Assembly (NCBI RefSeq): GCF_004355005.1 | Contig: NZ_SMSJ01000014.1 | Span: 1-64,000, forward strand | DNA from: Dankookia rubra | Lineage (GTDB): Bacteria > Pseudomonadota > Alphaproteobacteria > Acetobacterales > Acetobacteraceae | DNA length: 64,000 nt | Direction of reading: 5' to 3' | Part shown: in pieces, positions 32,567 through 41,236 of the stretch | Position numbering within the stretch: the stretch's first letter is position 1 | Layout of the letters: each line of letters begins with the position of its first letter | Notes under the pieces: generated by a model | Database searches by the model: none | Told to the model about the DNA's origin: nothing | The model's input: only the letters and a program-made list of their open reading frames with translations | Made by a program: the position numbers and the translations under genes

Positions 32567-34960
32567 TCACGCGCTTGGCAAGGGTACGCGCCTGCGCTTC
32601 TCCCTTGGAGGCGGCCGGGTTCCCGAGGCAAGCCATGCCTCGGCCTCTGTTCTGAAATGGAGGATAGCCGCCTCCAGATCGTCGTCGCGCAGGTCCAGTT
32701 GGTGCCGCAGAGACTGCTGCGCGATGCCGAACCGCTCCGCTACCTGTGCGACGGAGCGGAACTCATGGCCGAACGCCACCATCTGCGTACTGAGCGGCAG
32801 CTTGTCGCCGTGCAACGCCTCGATCTCCGGCCACACCGCCTGGACCCTCGCTAGCGTCCACGGCTTGCCACGTAGCGTCGGCAGGCCCAGGCGGTTCAGC
32901 TCGTCGGCAATCTCCCTTTGACTCGCCCTGTTGCCGCACATCCGGACGAAGACAGGCAGGATGCACTCCCTGACCATGTCCTCCCATGCACTCCGCTGCT
33001 CCGCTCGGTGGTCCCGTAGCGCGCGGTTCCACCCCGCGCGGGCGCAGTGCGGGCAGCCCGACATGGTTCCGGTCGTTCTAGCGGCAGGCGGCGCGTCCCA
33101 CTCGTGGGTGGGATCGGCGCGGCAAATCCACCAAGCGGGGGCGTTCGAGGCGTAGGCGACGTCCTCGGGCGTGATGCCGCCGTTCCTGGTCGGATGCCAC
33201 TCCGCCGCAACGTCGGGACGCCTCTCGGCGAGGCTCCCGCCCTCCCGCGGCTTGCGGAGGTTCTTCAGCAGCTCGAGGTAGCGTGCCTCGGCCACGAAGG
33301 CGCCGCCAGCGGCGTAGTCCTCCAACGTCCGCCTTGCGCCAGCAGAAAGCTCGGCGTGCGCCAGCAGCTTGGTGACGAAGGCCGCCATCTCTTGGAAGAT
33401 CAGAAGCCTGCCCGACACGTGGACGTCCCGCTCGGACAGGAGAGGTAGAGGCCGCTCGCGCATCCGGAAGAGCAGGTAACCGTTCGAGGTGAGGCGTCTC
33501 TGCTTCTCGGCGTCGCGGGACGCGCCCTTGGGTCCACCATGGAAAAACTGACCGTCGTACTCGAAGGCAATCCGCAGATCCGCCACGAGGACATCAGCCT
33601 CGTCACCATGCACCGCCTCCCTGTGGCGCACGCCGGGCAAGAGGCACGACATCTCGGACAGGACGCGCAGCTCGTTCCGTGACGACTGGTAGAAGCAATG
33701 GGGGCACCCGGTTCGGTTTTTGCCGGTGCGGGCTGAGACGACTGCTGGCCACTCATGCTCGGGGTTCACTGGGCAGAGCCACCACACCTTCTTCTTCGAG
33801 CCCCTCGAGATTTGGCTCGGACGAAGGTCCCCGTTCCTCGTCGGGTGCCACTGAGCCGCAATGTCCGGCTCCAGAGCTTCGAGGTTCGTCTTGGGGGTCA
33901 CTCGCTTGCCGGAGCAGAAGGGGCAGCCGGTGCCAGTGGTCGCCGTCATGTTGGCCACCGACGCAGGCCACTCGTGGCCGGGGTTCACGGCGCAGCGCCA
34001 CCAGACTTGCTTCTGGGAACGCGGCCTGAGGTCCTCGGGCCGCAGCCTCCCGTTCTTGGTTGGATGCCACCGCACCGCAACGTCGGGCCGCAGATCCGCA
34101 ATGCTTTCCCCGGCGGCGGTTCTCTTGCCGTTGCAGAAGGGGCACCCGTTCCGGGCGCTTCTTGTCCGGTCGTACACGGCCGCTGGCCACTCGTGGCTAG
34201 GGTTCGCGGCGCAGCGCCACCAGACCTCTTTGTTTGATTGGACTGTCACGTCCTCAGGGCGCAGGTCGCCGTTCCTCTCCGGGTGCCACTCGGCAGCCGC
34301 GTCCGGCCGCAGAGCGGCGAGGCTTTCCTCCGGCACCACGCGCAGCCCCCTGCAGAAGGGGCAGCCGCGGCTTTTGCGGCGATTGGCCACAATGGCGTCC
34401 CAGACGTGCCGAGGATTCGATGGGCAGACCCACCAGGCTTTCCGGTTCGAGTGAGGTGACACGCCATCGGCGCGAAGGTCGCCGTTCCGCTCTGGGTGCC
34501 ACTGCGCGGCTAAGTCCGGATCGGCGGCGGCGAAACTCTCATCCGAGAGAACCCGTAGCCCCTTGCAAAAAGGGCAGCCGTCCTCCGTCGTGCTCAGTGT
34601 CCTCGCCCCTATGATCGCGTCCCAAACGTGGCGCGAGTCCTTGGAGCACGTCCACCACGCGCGCTCCTGTGAGCCTGGAGTCACATCCTTGGGGCGCAGA
34701 CCGCCGTTCCTCGTCGGATGCCAGCGTGCCGCCACTTCGGGACGCATGGCCGCCAGGGATCCTGGTGGCGGGCTGCGCGAGACGTCGCTTGTTGCATCAA
34801 AGCAAAGGCCCAGCGACGCTTGCCGTTCGTCCGCCGGTCGGTGTGCCCTCAGGGCACGCCGCGCTGGGGCGGCCGCAGTCGCAACAAGGTCGAGTCCAAG
34901 CGTGGATTGGTTTAATGTTGCGGCCTGGCGTGGCAGGCGTTGGCGTCGGCGTCGGGACAT
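32567..34960 (-). CDS. Six-zinc-ribbon (DUF4379) protein with Vsr-like nuclease
   Basis: 797 residues. Six copies of a DUF4379-type unit of ~56 residues (about 76-132, 147-203, 221-276, 294-349, 366-422, 583-639): AAxWHPxRNGDLRP, a WWxC...HEW pair, then GCPFC/GCPHC. Between units 5 and 6 (~425-535) lies a Vsr/DUF559-like nuclease core: LRIAFEYDGQFFH (Glu467, Asp469, His474), DAEKQRRL and GYLLFRMRE. The C-terminus (676-712, REIADELNRLGLPTLRGKPW) resembles the DNA-binding helix region of large serine recombinases. No catalytic recombinase domain. Likely a DNA-targeting, possibly anti-phage or anti-plasmid, protein. Confidence 0.75.
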   Translation of the reverse strand: MSRRRRQRLPRQAATLNQSTLGLDLVATAAAPARRALRAHRPADERQASLGLCFDATSDVSRSPPPGSLAAMRPEVAARWHPTRNGGLRPKDVTPGSQERAWWTCSKDSRHVWDAIIGARTLSTTEDGCPFCKGLRVLSDESFAAADPDLAAQWHPERNGDLRADGVSPHSNRKAWWVCPSNPRHVWDAIVANRRKSRGCPFCRGLRVVPEESLAALRPDAAAEWHPERNGDLRPEDVTVQSNKEVWWRCAANPSHEWPAAVYDRTRSARNGCPFCNGKRTAAGESIADLRPDVAVRWHPTKNGRLRPEDLRPRSQKQVWWRCAVNPGHEWPASVANMTATTGTGCPFCSGKRVTPKTNLEALEPDIAAQWHPTRNGDLRPSQISRGSKKKVWWLCPVNPEHEWPAVVSARTGKNRTGCPHCFYQSSRNELRVLSEMSCLLPGVRHREAVHGDEADVLVADLRIAFEYDGQFFHGGPKGASRDAEKQRRLTSNGYLLFRMRERPLPLLSERDVHVSGRLLIFQEMAAFVTKLLAHAELSAGARRTLEDYAAGGAFVAEARYLELLKNLRKPREGGSLAERRPDVAAEWHPTRNGGITPEDVAYASNAPAWWICRADPTHEWDAPPAARTTGTMSGCPHCARAGWNRALRDHRAEQRSAWEDMVRECILPVFVRMCGNRASQREIADELNRLGLPTLRGKPWTLARVQAVWPEIEALHGDKLPLSTQMVAFGHEFRSVAQVAERFGIAQQSLRHQLDLRDDDLEAAILHFRTEAEAWLASGTRPPPREKRRRVPLPSA

Positions 34961-35311
34961 TCGTACGACTGTTTGGATGCTCGAAGTTTACGCCGTCCCC
35001 GGCCGTGCCGAAAGCTGTGGAAGTCGGAGGCGTCGCGCCGCGAAAGCGCGTGCCGCCCGTTCGGGGTTTGACCGCGAAGAACTTATTGGGACCATGGGCG
35101 AGCGGCTAGAATCCGCTTTAGAATGAAAACGAAATGCCAAAGAGGGGCGGGAAGCGGTCCCTCGATGCGGTTGCCCCTCCCCGAAGGCCCCGCTCCAGGC
35201 CGCCCGTGCTGACACCAGCGAAACAGGCCTATGCGAGGCGACAAGTGTGCGGAGCAGACCGCCCCGCAGTCGAGGCGTTTGGTAGCGTTTCGACATCGAT
35301 GGCCGACGGGG
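34961..35311. other. No gene recognised
   Basis: 350 bases upstream of the zinc-ribbon gene and downstream of the permease gene. No convincing coding region, hairpin or known operator. Confidence 0.35.
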
Positions 35312-36118
35312 TCAGTGCCGCCAGACCTTCACCGCGGAGATCAGCAGAATGGCGGCCAACAGCGGCAGCAGCAGGCCTGTCGGCACGAGACCGAGTAACT
35401 GACCACCGATGAAGCTGCCGATGAGAGAGCCCATCGCCATCGCAACGACGAAGCGGGCGTGCCGCCCGAGCACGGCGAAGCTGCTGTCGCGGCTGTAGCG
35501 GGTGAAGCCAACGACCATGGTGGGCAGGCTCACCGCAAGCGAGAGGCTGCCCGCCAGCCTCGGATCGGCGCCGAACAGCAGGATCAGGGTTGGAATGAGC
35601 AATTCACCACCCGCGACGCCCATCAGCGACGCCACCATGCCGATCCCGAAGCCGGCAACCACGCCGGCCAGGATCTGCGCGACGCCTGTGAGCATGGCCT
35701 CGCCGGCCGTTGCATCGTGGCCGAACAGCAGCACGGCCGCGATCAAGGCCAGCAGCACAGCCAGGATCCGGTAGAGCGTCTGCGAGCGGAGACGCGTCGC
35801 CCAGCCCGCCCCGATCCAGGCCCCGAGCAGGCTCCCGGCCAGCAGGTTGAGGATGACGGGCCACTCCGCCGCCACGGCCTCGAATGGCACCCAGCTCATG
35901 CGGAATGGCAGCGCCGACGCGACCACAACCAGGCTCATCGCCTTGTTGAGGATGACCGCCTCGAGCGCCGCAAAGCGGAAGATCCCGATCAGCAGCGGCA
36001 GGCGGAATTCGGCCCCGCCGAGGCCAATGAGACCGCCGAGCGTGCCGATGACGGCACTGCTGCCGAAGGTTGCCGGCAGCGACCGTACCTTCACCTGCGT
36101 CTCATCTGCCTGGGTCAT
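35312..36118 (-). CDS. TauE/SafE-family permease
   Basis: 268 residues from the ATG at 36118 (starts at 36127 or 36169 are also possible; none has a strong ribosome site). Eight or so transmembrane helices in two related halves, each beginning with a glycine-rich turn: TLGGLIGLGGAEFRLPLL and GMVASLMGVAGGELLIPTL. This is the TauE/SafE (DUF81) pattern, a family of sulfite, sulfonate or other anion exporters. The ModE-like regulator gene immediately upstream suggests an oxyanion substrate, but that is inference. Confidence 0.85.
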   Translation of the reverse strand: MTQADETQVKVRSLPATFGSSAVIGTLGGLIGLGGAEFRLPLLIGIFRFAALEAVILNKAMSLVVVASALPFRMSWVPFEAVAAEWPVILNLLAGSLLGAWIGAGWATRLRSQTLYRILAVLLALIAAVLLFGHDATAGEAMLTGVAQILAGVVAGFGIGMVASLMGVAGGELLIPTLILLFGADPRLAGSLSLAVSLPTMVVGFTRYSRDSSFAVLGRHARFVVAMAMGSLIGSFIGGQLLGLVPTGLLLPLLAAILLISAVKVWRH

Positions 36119-36189
36119 GCCGTGCATCTCGATATGGTCAAACGACCATAGCGCTCTTCCCGGCGACACGGCGAGAGAGGAGACTGCCG

Positions 36190-36546
36190 TCAGACTTTTG
36201 GACCGGTCTCGGGCAGCGCGCGGGCAGCGATGGCCACCAGGTCGTCGTGAGCCAGCGCCAGCGCCTCCCGCTCGATCCGCCGGTAGTGGCCGATGAGTTC
36301 GGCCCCGAAGGCCGTGAGGCGGGCGCCACCACCACGCGCTCCGCCCTGCGCCGCGCTAACGACCGGCGAATCGAAGGCTTGGTTTATGCTGTCGAGCAGC
36401 GACCAGGCTCGCTTGTAGTCCATCCCCATGTCGCGGGCGGCGGCAGCAATCGAGCCGGTGTCGCGGATACTCTCCAGCAACGCCGCCTTGCCGGGGCCGA
36501 TCCGCGCCCCGGACGCGAGCAGAATGCTGATCTTGAGTGTTGCCAT
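36190..36546 (-). CDS. ModE-type winged-helix regulator (N-domain only)
   Basis: 118 residues. LysR-like/ModE N-terminal helix-turn-helix: LLESIRDTGSIAAAARDMGMDYKRAWSLLDSIN, then GGARGGGARLTAFG, the wing typical of ModE. The molybdate-binding TOBE domains of full-length ModE are absent, so ligand sensing is unknown. 71 bases before the TauE-type permease and probably its regulator. Confidence 0.8.
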   Translation of the reverse strand: MATLKISILLASGARIGPGKAALLESIRDTGSIAAAARDMGMDYKRAWSLLDSINQAFDSPVVSAAQGGARGGGARLTAFGAELIGHYRRIEREALALAHDDLVAIAARALPETGPKV

Positions 36547-36728
36547 CACCGGACCTTACCGAACCTTCAGGGCTAGAGCGCGGTCCTTGACCACCACGGG
36601 CGCACCGGGACATGGGGCCGGCACCTGCCCATTGGATGCCGGGGCGTGGCTCGGGAAGCGGGAAGGTCTGCTCCGGGTCGGACCTTCCCGTTGCGCCGCT
36701 GGCCATGGTTCACAGGGAGCAGAGGCGG

Positions 36729-37910
36729 TCAGCGGCGGAAGGAACGGTCCAGCCTGCTGCCTCTAAGCCAGGACAGATCGCCATAGGGGGCTAACTTGTG
36801 CTTCGGCGGCTGCCGCGCCGGGACAGCGTACTCGGTGGCGGCCCCGTCCTCGGTAATCTGCGCCAGCTGGCGCCCGAACTCCTCCACGTCGCCGAAGTAA
36901 TTCGGGTACGCCGCCTTCAGGCTTTGGATCTTGTCCACCTCGACTAACACCACCGTCTGCCGCTCGCCGGCCCCGAGCTGGTCGCCGCGGACCTCCGCGC
37001 TCTCGTAGGACGCCGTTGCCATGCGGGGCGCGCTGTGCGGCTCGACGCGCACCGTGGCCGTCGCGTGGTCATAGCGGATAAGGAAGTGCGTCGGCTTGTA
37101 GTTCGGGTCGAGGGCCAGGTCCGTCCCGCGCACCCCGTGGCGGATTTGTTCGAGGTGCCTCGGCGCGTCGAGCTCGGCCGCCAGGCGGCGAATCTCCGCT
37201 ATCCGCTCGGCCTTGCCGGGGATGCCCGGCGTCGGGGGACAACCCTCGGCCTCCGCGAACTCCGCCGAGACGAACGCGAAAAGGCGGAGCCACTCCGCGC
37301 TCCCCTCGCGGTTCTTGAGCCCCTCCCCGCGGAACAGGCCCACGGCTTCGACGGCGGTCGCCCAGGCGTGCTGGAGGCGCGTCCTGATTTGCACCTCGAC
37401 ACGCCGCCCGTCATACCTGCGTTCGGCGCCATTCTTGGCGCGGAACGCGACGATCAGGTGGTGGCTCCGGTACCCGTCCGTCTTCGGCCCAGCGATGTAG
37501 TCATCCTCCCAATGAAGCTCATGCCGAAGGTCGGTGCGCAGAGCGGCGACGAGCTCGCGCACATCCCTGATGTCGTCGAGGATGGCGCGGCAGCCGGCGA
37601 GGTCTTGAAGCTGGTTGAGCTTGCGGGGCGCCCGCAGGAGCTTGCCGCGGATGGCCTGCATTCGCTTGAGGCGGGCGGCGGTGATGCCGTGCACCCCTGC
37701 CGCCTTCATGTGGTGGACGACCGAGTAGCGTACGCTCCGCATCGGAAAACTGTGAAACTCGCGCCAGCCGTGCGCGACCTGGAACGCCCGCCGGATGCGG
37801 TCCTCGGTGTCCGGCGACCAGGCAAGCCCGCTGGCGATGACGTCGCCGGCGCGCGCCACCTCCTTGCCGCTGTGCTCGAAGCCGGGTTGGCAGGCTGCGC
37901 TCGGGTTCAT
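36729..37910 (-). CDS. RelA/SpoT-domain nucleotidyltransferase-like protein
   Basis: 393 residues from the ATG at 37910. The N-terminal half has alarmone-synthetase signatures: LNQLQDLAGCRAILDD, DYIAGPKTDGYRSHHLIV and RRVEVQIRTRLQHAWATAVE. No HD hydrolase, TGS or ACT domain, so it is not a housekeeping Rel. The C-terminal half (~200 residues) is unassigned. Relatives include single-domain (p)ppGpp synthetases and toxins that modify tRNA or make (pp)pApp. No antitoxin gene is next to it. Biochemical activity cannot be told from sequence. Confidence 0.75.
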   Translation of the reverse strand: MNPSAACQPGFEHSGKEVARAGDVIASGLAWSPDTEDRIRRAFQVAHGWREFHSFPMRSVRYSVVHHMKAAGVHGITAARLKRMQAIRGKLLRAPRKLNQLQDLAGCRAILDDIRDVRELVAALRTDLRHELHWEDDYIAGPKTDGYRSHHLIVAFRAKNGAERRYDGRRVEVQIRTRLQHAWATAVEAVGLFRGEGLKNREGSAEWLRLFAFVSAEFAEAEGCPPTPGIPGKAERIAEIRRLAAELDAPRHLEQIRHGVRGTDLALDPNYKPTHFLIRYDHATATVRVEPHSAPRMATASYESAEVRGDQLGAGERQTVVLVEVDKIQSLKAAYPNYFGDVEEFGRQLAQITEDGAATEYAVPARQPPKHKLAPYGDLSWLRGSRLDRSFRR

Positions 37911-38495
37911 TCGCGGGTTGTGTCGCACGCGCTCCGGAAGCTCTGGGGTCCCGCAGCGAATCGAGTCGCCGCTGCTGGGCCCGTGAATGATAGCCCAAAA
38001 CGGCGCGCCGCGCATCCTGGCGGCGAAGGCGCGCGGGCCCCGCACGTTAGCGCGTTCCCGCGGGCCTCCCCAATCCCTCTTTCCGCATCGGGTCGCACCC
38101 TGCGGCAGCGCCCGTCCTCACGGAGCTACGACGAGGGAGGGCGGATACCGGTCATTCCCGATCGGCTGCTCGGGCCATCTCATTGCGACACCATGACGCA
38201 AGGTTGCCTGCCGGAGTGCGTAGTCCCGGGTCTGGTGGCGTGTTCTCTCGTAAGCGGGAGAACGCTGAGGCCGAGGAAGCGATCGTGGCCGAGTTCCGCC
38301 AGAGGACCCTCCTGCTGCTCGATAACGTCCTGGGCAGCTTGCGAGAAGCAATTCCGAGCTTCAGCCGCTCGGCGCGATATCGCTCCCTGGTGTGCCAGAC
38401 ATCTCCCGCTTGCTTCGCGATGAGCAGAAGGCATCGGAACGCGGTCGCTTCGCCGAGCCGCCGCCGGGATTCAGCCCGGCGAGGCGACCCCGCCG
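37911..38495. other. No gene recognised
   Basis: 585 bases. A plus-strand frame at 38183-38512 begins plausibly (AEAEEAIVAEFRQRTLLLLDNV) but turns into low-complexity Arg/Ser and overlaps the end of the next gene; I could not support it. Possibly a remnant. Confidence 0.35.
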
Positions 38496-39065
38496 TTAAC
38501 CGCGTTCGGTGACCAAATATATCAGCGCCTCCGCGTCCGGGTCGGGGTTCTCTATAGCGTGCGCGACATCGGTTCGGCAGCTGCAGCTGTCGCCAGCCGA
38601 CAGCTCCGCCGTTTCCTCGCCCACGGTGACGCACAAGCGGCCTTCGGCGACATGGACATGCTCGATCGTGCCGGCCGCATGGCCGGGCGAAACGCCAAGG
38701 CTCGTCGCGGGCGGAATTCGGAAGCGCATTAGCTCGATCCGGCTGTCCGGCAGCGCTGGGCCCAGCCGGTCCCAGGGCGCAGGACGCGCGCCGTGCGCCG
38801 TCGCGCCCTGGCGCAGCACGCCGATGCGGGAAGCGGCGCCGTCACCGCCTTCGACCAGCGCGGCGACGCCGACACCAAGCGCGCGCGCCAGCCGGACCAC
38901 CGTCACGACGGTCGGCGATTTCGCTCCCCGCTCGATGTCCGAGATCATGGACGCCGAGATGTCGCTGCGCGCCGCCAGGTCGCGCAGGCTGAGCCTTGCC
39001 GCCTCGCGGTGGTGCTTCACGGCCTGGCCGGTGCGGCCGAGGATGTCGTCCTCTAAAGTTGACAT
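38496..39065 (-). CDS. XRE-family regulator with C-terminal cupin
   Basis: 189 residues from the ATG at 39065 (AAGGA 5 bases upstream). Helix-turn-helix LSLRDLAARSDISASMISDIERGAKSPTVVTVVRLARALG, then a cupin (GTIEHVHVAEGRLCVTVG...LSAGDSCSCRTDVAHAIENP). This architecture (HTH-cupin) is used to sense small ligands. Divergent from the bicupin gene across 54 bases, so it probably regulates it. Confidence 0.88.
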   Translation of the reverse strand: MSTLEDDILGRTGQAVKHHREAARLSLRDLAARSDISASMISDIERGAKSPTVVTVVRLARALGVGVAALVEGGDGAASRIGVLRQGATAHGARPAPWDRLGPALPDSRIELMRFRIPPATSLGVSPGHAAGTIEHVHVAEGRLCVTVGEETAELSAGDSCSCRTDVAHAIENPDPDAEALIYLVTERG

Positions 39066-39119
39066 ATTGTCCTTTATAGTGCACGACGGACCCTGCCGGC
39101 AAGGCGAGGAGACAAGGCC

Positions 39120-39677
39120 ATGGACAGGATCGAGTTCGAGACGGCGCTCCGCCAGGACGGGTTCCGTCCCGTCAACACCAGCCAAGCGCCGAACCTGATC
39201 ACCCCCAATCACTGCCATGACTTTGACACCCGGGTCCTGGTGCTCGGCGGCGAGATCACGATCACCCGTGACAACGCGGCGACCGCCTTCCGCGCTGGCG
39301 AGTGCTTTGAGGTCCCGGCAGGCTCCATGCACGCCGAGCATGTCGGGTCGGAGGGCGTCGCTTTGCTCGCGGGTCGCCGGCGCCATGGGGTCCTGACCGC
39401 CGCCGCCTTTGAGAGCGACCTGCGGCGCGAGGGCTTCGAGGTGGTGCATGGCGGGCTGAAAGCGGGTTCAGGCGAGGAGCTTCACGCCCATGACTTCGAC
39501 GCCCGCATCATGGTGCTGGGCGGGGAGATCACGGTCTGCCGCGACAACACCGCTATGACCTTCAAGGCGGGCGAGCATTGCGAAATTCCCGCGGGTTGCG
39601 TTCACGCAACCCAGGTCGGTCCGGAGGGCGTCGCATTCATGGTGGGCAATGCTTACCGCCGAGCCGCGGCAACCTGA
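39120..39677 (+). CDS. Duplicated cupin protein
   Basis: 185 residues. Two homologous halves: HCHDFDTRVLVLGGEITITRDN...FEVPAGSMHAEHVG (~31-76) and HAHDFDARIMVLGGEITVCRDN...CEIPAGCVHATQVG (~124-169). Each has the HxHxF(D) and PAGxxH cupin metal motifs. Small bicupins act as dioxygenases, isomerases or storage/sensor proteins; no substrate can be inferred. ATG with GGAGACAAGG upstream. Confidence 0.8.
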   Translation: MDRIEFETALRQDGFRPVNTSQAPNLITPNHCHDFDTRVLVLGGEITITRDNAATAFRAGECFEVPAGSMHAEHVGSEGVALLAGRRRHGVLTAAAFESDLRREGFEVVHGGLKAGSGEELHAHDFDARIMVLGGEITVCRDNTAMTFKAGEHCEIPAGCVHATQVGPEGVAFMVGNAYRRAAAT

Positions 39678-39883
39678 TTCGGCCGACGTGCCGACTGGGC
39701 TGCGGCTAAAGGCCGGTGGGCGTGTCGGCTGCGACCTAATCGGGCGGAAAGCCGACCCTGAGGGCTTACGGCTTGCCCGAGCGCCGGGCGGTCGATGACG
39801 AGCCCAAACGGCCCGCTCCCACCGAATCTGACGCTTCGACAATCCTTGAATTGTCGTTTGAGATGTGGCCAGGATACCTATAG

Positions 39884-39899
39884 TTCGATTTTTATCGAA
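39884..39899. promoter_or_regulatory. Inverted repeat, probable ArsR operator
   Basis: Perfect 6-bp arms TTCGAT-TTTT-ATCGAA ending 15 bases before the arsR ATG, in an AT-rich stretch. Short A/T-rich palindromes near the start are usual for ArsR-family autoregulation. Confidence 0.6.
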
Positions 39900-39914
39900 G
39901 GATGGGATCCACCC

Positions 39915-40250
39915 ATGGACGCCACATCGGCTGTCGCCGCCTTCGCCGCTTTGGCGCATGAGCATCGGCTCGCGGCATACCGTCTGCTGGTCGAGGCCGG
40001 CCCAGACGGATTGTCTGCAGGCGCCATTGCGGGGCAGCTCGGCCTGCCCCCGTCCAGCCTGACCTTCCACCTCCAGCAGCTGCTGCATGCCGGCCTCGTC
40101 AGCCAGCGCCGGGCCAGCCGCCAGATCATCTACGCCATGGTCGCAGTGGCTATGAACGGGCTGATGGCCTTCCTGACCGAGAACTGCTGTGGAGGCCAAG
40201 CCTCCTGTGCTCCGGCCTGCGCCCCGGCAGAGCTTTCCCTCAGCGCATAG
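39915..40250 (+). CDS. arsR: ArsR-family arsenic repressor
   Basis: 111 residues. Winged helix: [44 protein letters not shown]. As(III)-type Cys ligands are at the C-terminus: Cys91-Cys92 in NCCGG, with Cys98 and Cys102 following. This C-terminal CC arrangement belongs to one of the As(III)-binding ArsR subgroups and differs from the E. coli N-terminal CVC type. First gene of the ars operon. Confidence 0.9.
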   Translation: MDATSAVAAFAALAHEHRLAAYRLLVEAGPDGLSAGAIAGQLGLPPSSLTFHLQQLLHAGLVSQRRASRQIIYAMVAVAMNGLMAFLTENCCGGQASCAPACAPAELSLSA

Positions 40251-40279
40251 CCAGACCTCCGCGGCCTGAGGGCATCGCC

Positions 40280-40802
40280 ATGACCGACAAGACCTACAAC
40301 GCGCTATTCCTCTGCACCGGGAACAGCGCCCGCTCGATCCTGGCCGAGGGTCTGCTGGATCATTGGGGCCGCAGACGCTTTCACAGCTACAGCGCGGGCT
40401 CCTTCCCCGAGGGGCAGGTACGACCCGAGGTGAAGGCTGCTCTCCGAGGCGGGCATGCGCACAGAGGGGCTTCGGTCGAAAAGCTGGGACGAGTTCGCCA
40501 GGCCGGATGCGCCGGTGATGGACTTTGTCTTCACCGTCTGCAACCAGGCTGCGGGTGAGGTCTGCCCGGTCTGGCCTGGCCAACCCGTCACCGCCCATTG
40601 GGGCATCCCGGATCCTGCGGCCGTCGACGGCTCGGAAGCAGAGCGCATGCTCGCCTTCCGCGAGGCGTTCCGAGCACTCGAGACCCGCATCAAGCTGTTC
40701 CTTAGCCTGCCCATCGCTTCCTTGGACCACCTGGCCTTGACTAGGAAGGTCGAGGAGATCGGCCGCCTTGGGACGCGCAACACCGAGGGGAAGGCATCGT
40801 GA
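40280..40802 (+). pseudogene. arsC: LMW-phosphatase-type arsenate reductase, frameshifted
   Basis: The first part (40280 to ~40445) encodes [20 protein letters not shown] with the LMW-PTP/ArsC P-loop CTGNSARS and runs to RPEVKAALR. The rest ([32 protein letters not shown]) continues in another frame from about 40450. The junction CTCCGAGGCG would be in frame as CTCCGCGAGGCG, so two bases appear lost. The Cys that forms the resolving disulfide (CNQAAGEVC) is on the far side, so the gene as read is not functional. A second, intact arsC of a different family follows. Confidence 0.8.
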
Positions 40803-41236
40803 CCGTCACCGTCTACCACAACCCGGCCTGCGGGACGTCCCGCAACACGCTGGCGCTCATCCGCAACAGCGGTGTGGAGCCCGAGGTTATCGAGTACCTG
40901 AAGACGCCGCCCTCTCGGGAGATCCTGGCCGACCTCATCCGCCGCATGGGCGCCCCGGTGCGCGACGTCCTCCGCCAAAAGGAAACCCCCTACGAAGAGC
41001 TCGGCCTCGGCGACCCGTCCCTGACCGAGGACCAGTTGCTCGACGCCATGATGGCGCACCCCATTCTCATCAACCGGCCCATTGTGGTGACCCCGCTCGG
41101 CGTGAAGCTCTGCAGGCCCTCCGAGGCGGTGCTCGACATTCTGCCGAACGCGCAGCGCGGCGCCTTTGCCAAGGAGGACGGCGAGCAGGTCGTGGACGCG
41201 TCCGGAAGACGCGTCTCGAAGGGAGAGGCGGCATGA
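40799..41236 (+). CDS. arsC: Glutaredoxin-type arsenate reductase
   Basis: 145 residues; GTG start overlapping the previous stop (GTGA). Catalytic Cys in YHNPACGTSRNTL, with arginines in VIEYLKTPPSRE and LINRPIVVTPLGVKLCRPSE expected for arsenate binding. Reduces As(V) to As(III) with glutathione/glutaredoxin. Overlaps acr3 by ATGA. Confidence 0.93.
   Translation: MTVTVYHNPACGTSRNTLALIRNSGVEPEVIEYLKTPPSREILADLIRRMGAPVRDVLRQKETPYEELGLGDPSLTEDQLLDAMMAHPILINRPIVVTPLGVKLCRPSEAVLDILPNAQRGAFAKEDGEQVVDASGRRVSKGEAA

Noticed and set aside
38183-38512. 109-codon plus-strand ORF
   Set aside because: A plausible beginning but a low-complexity end that runs into the convergent regulator gene; no ribosome site.
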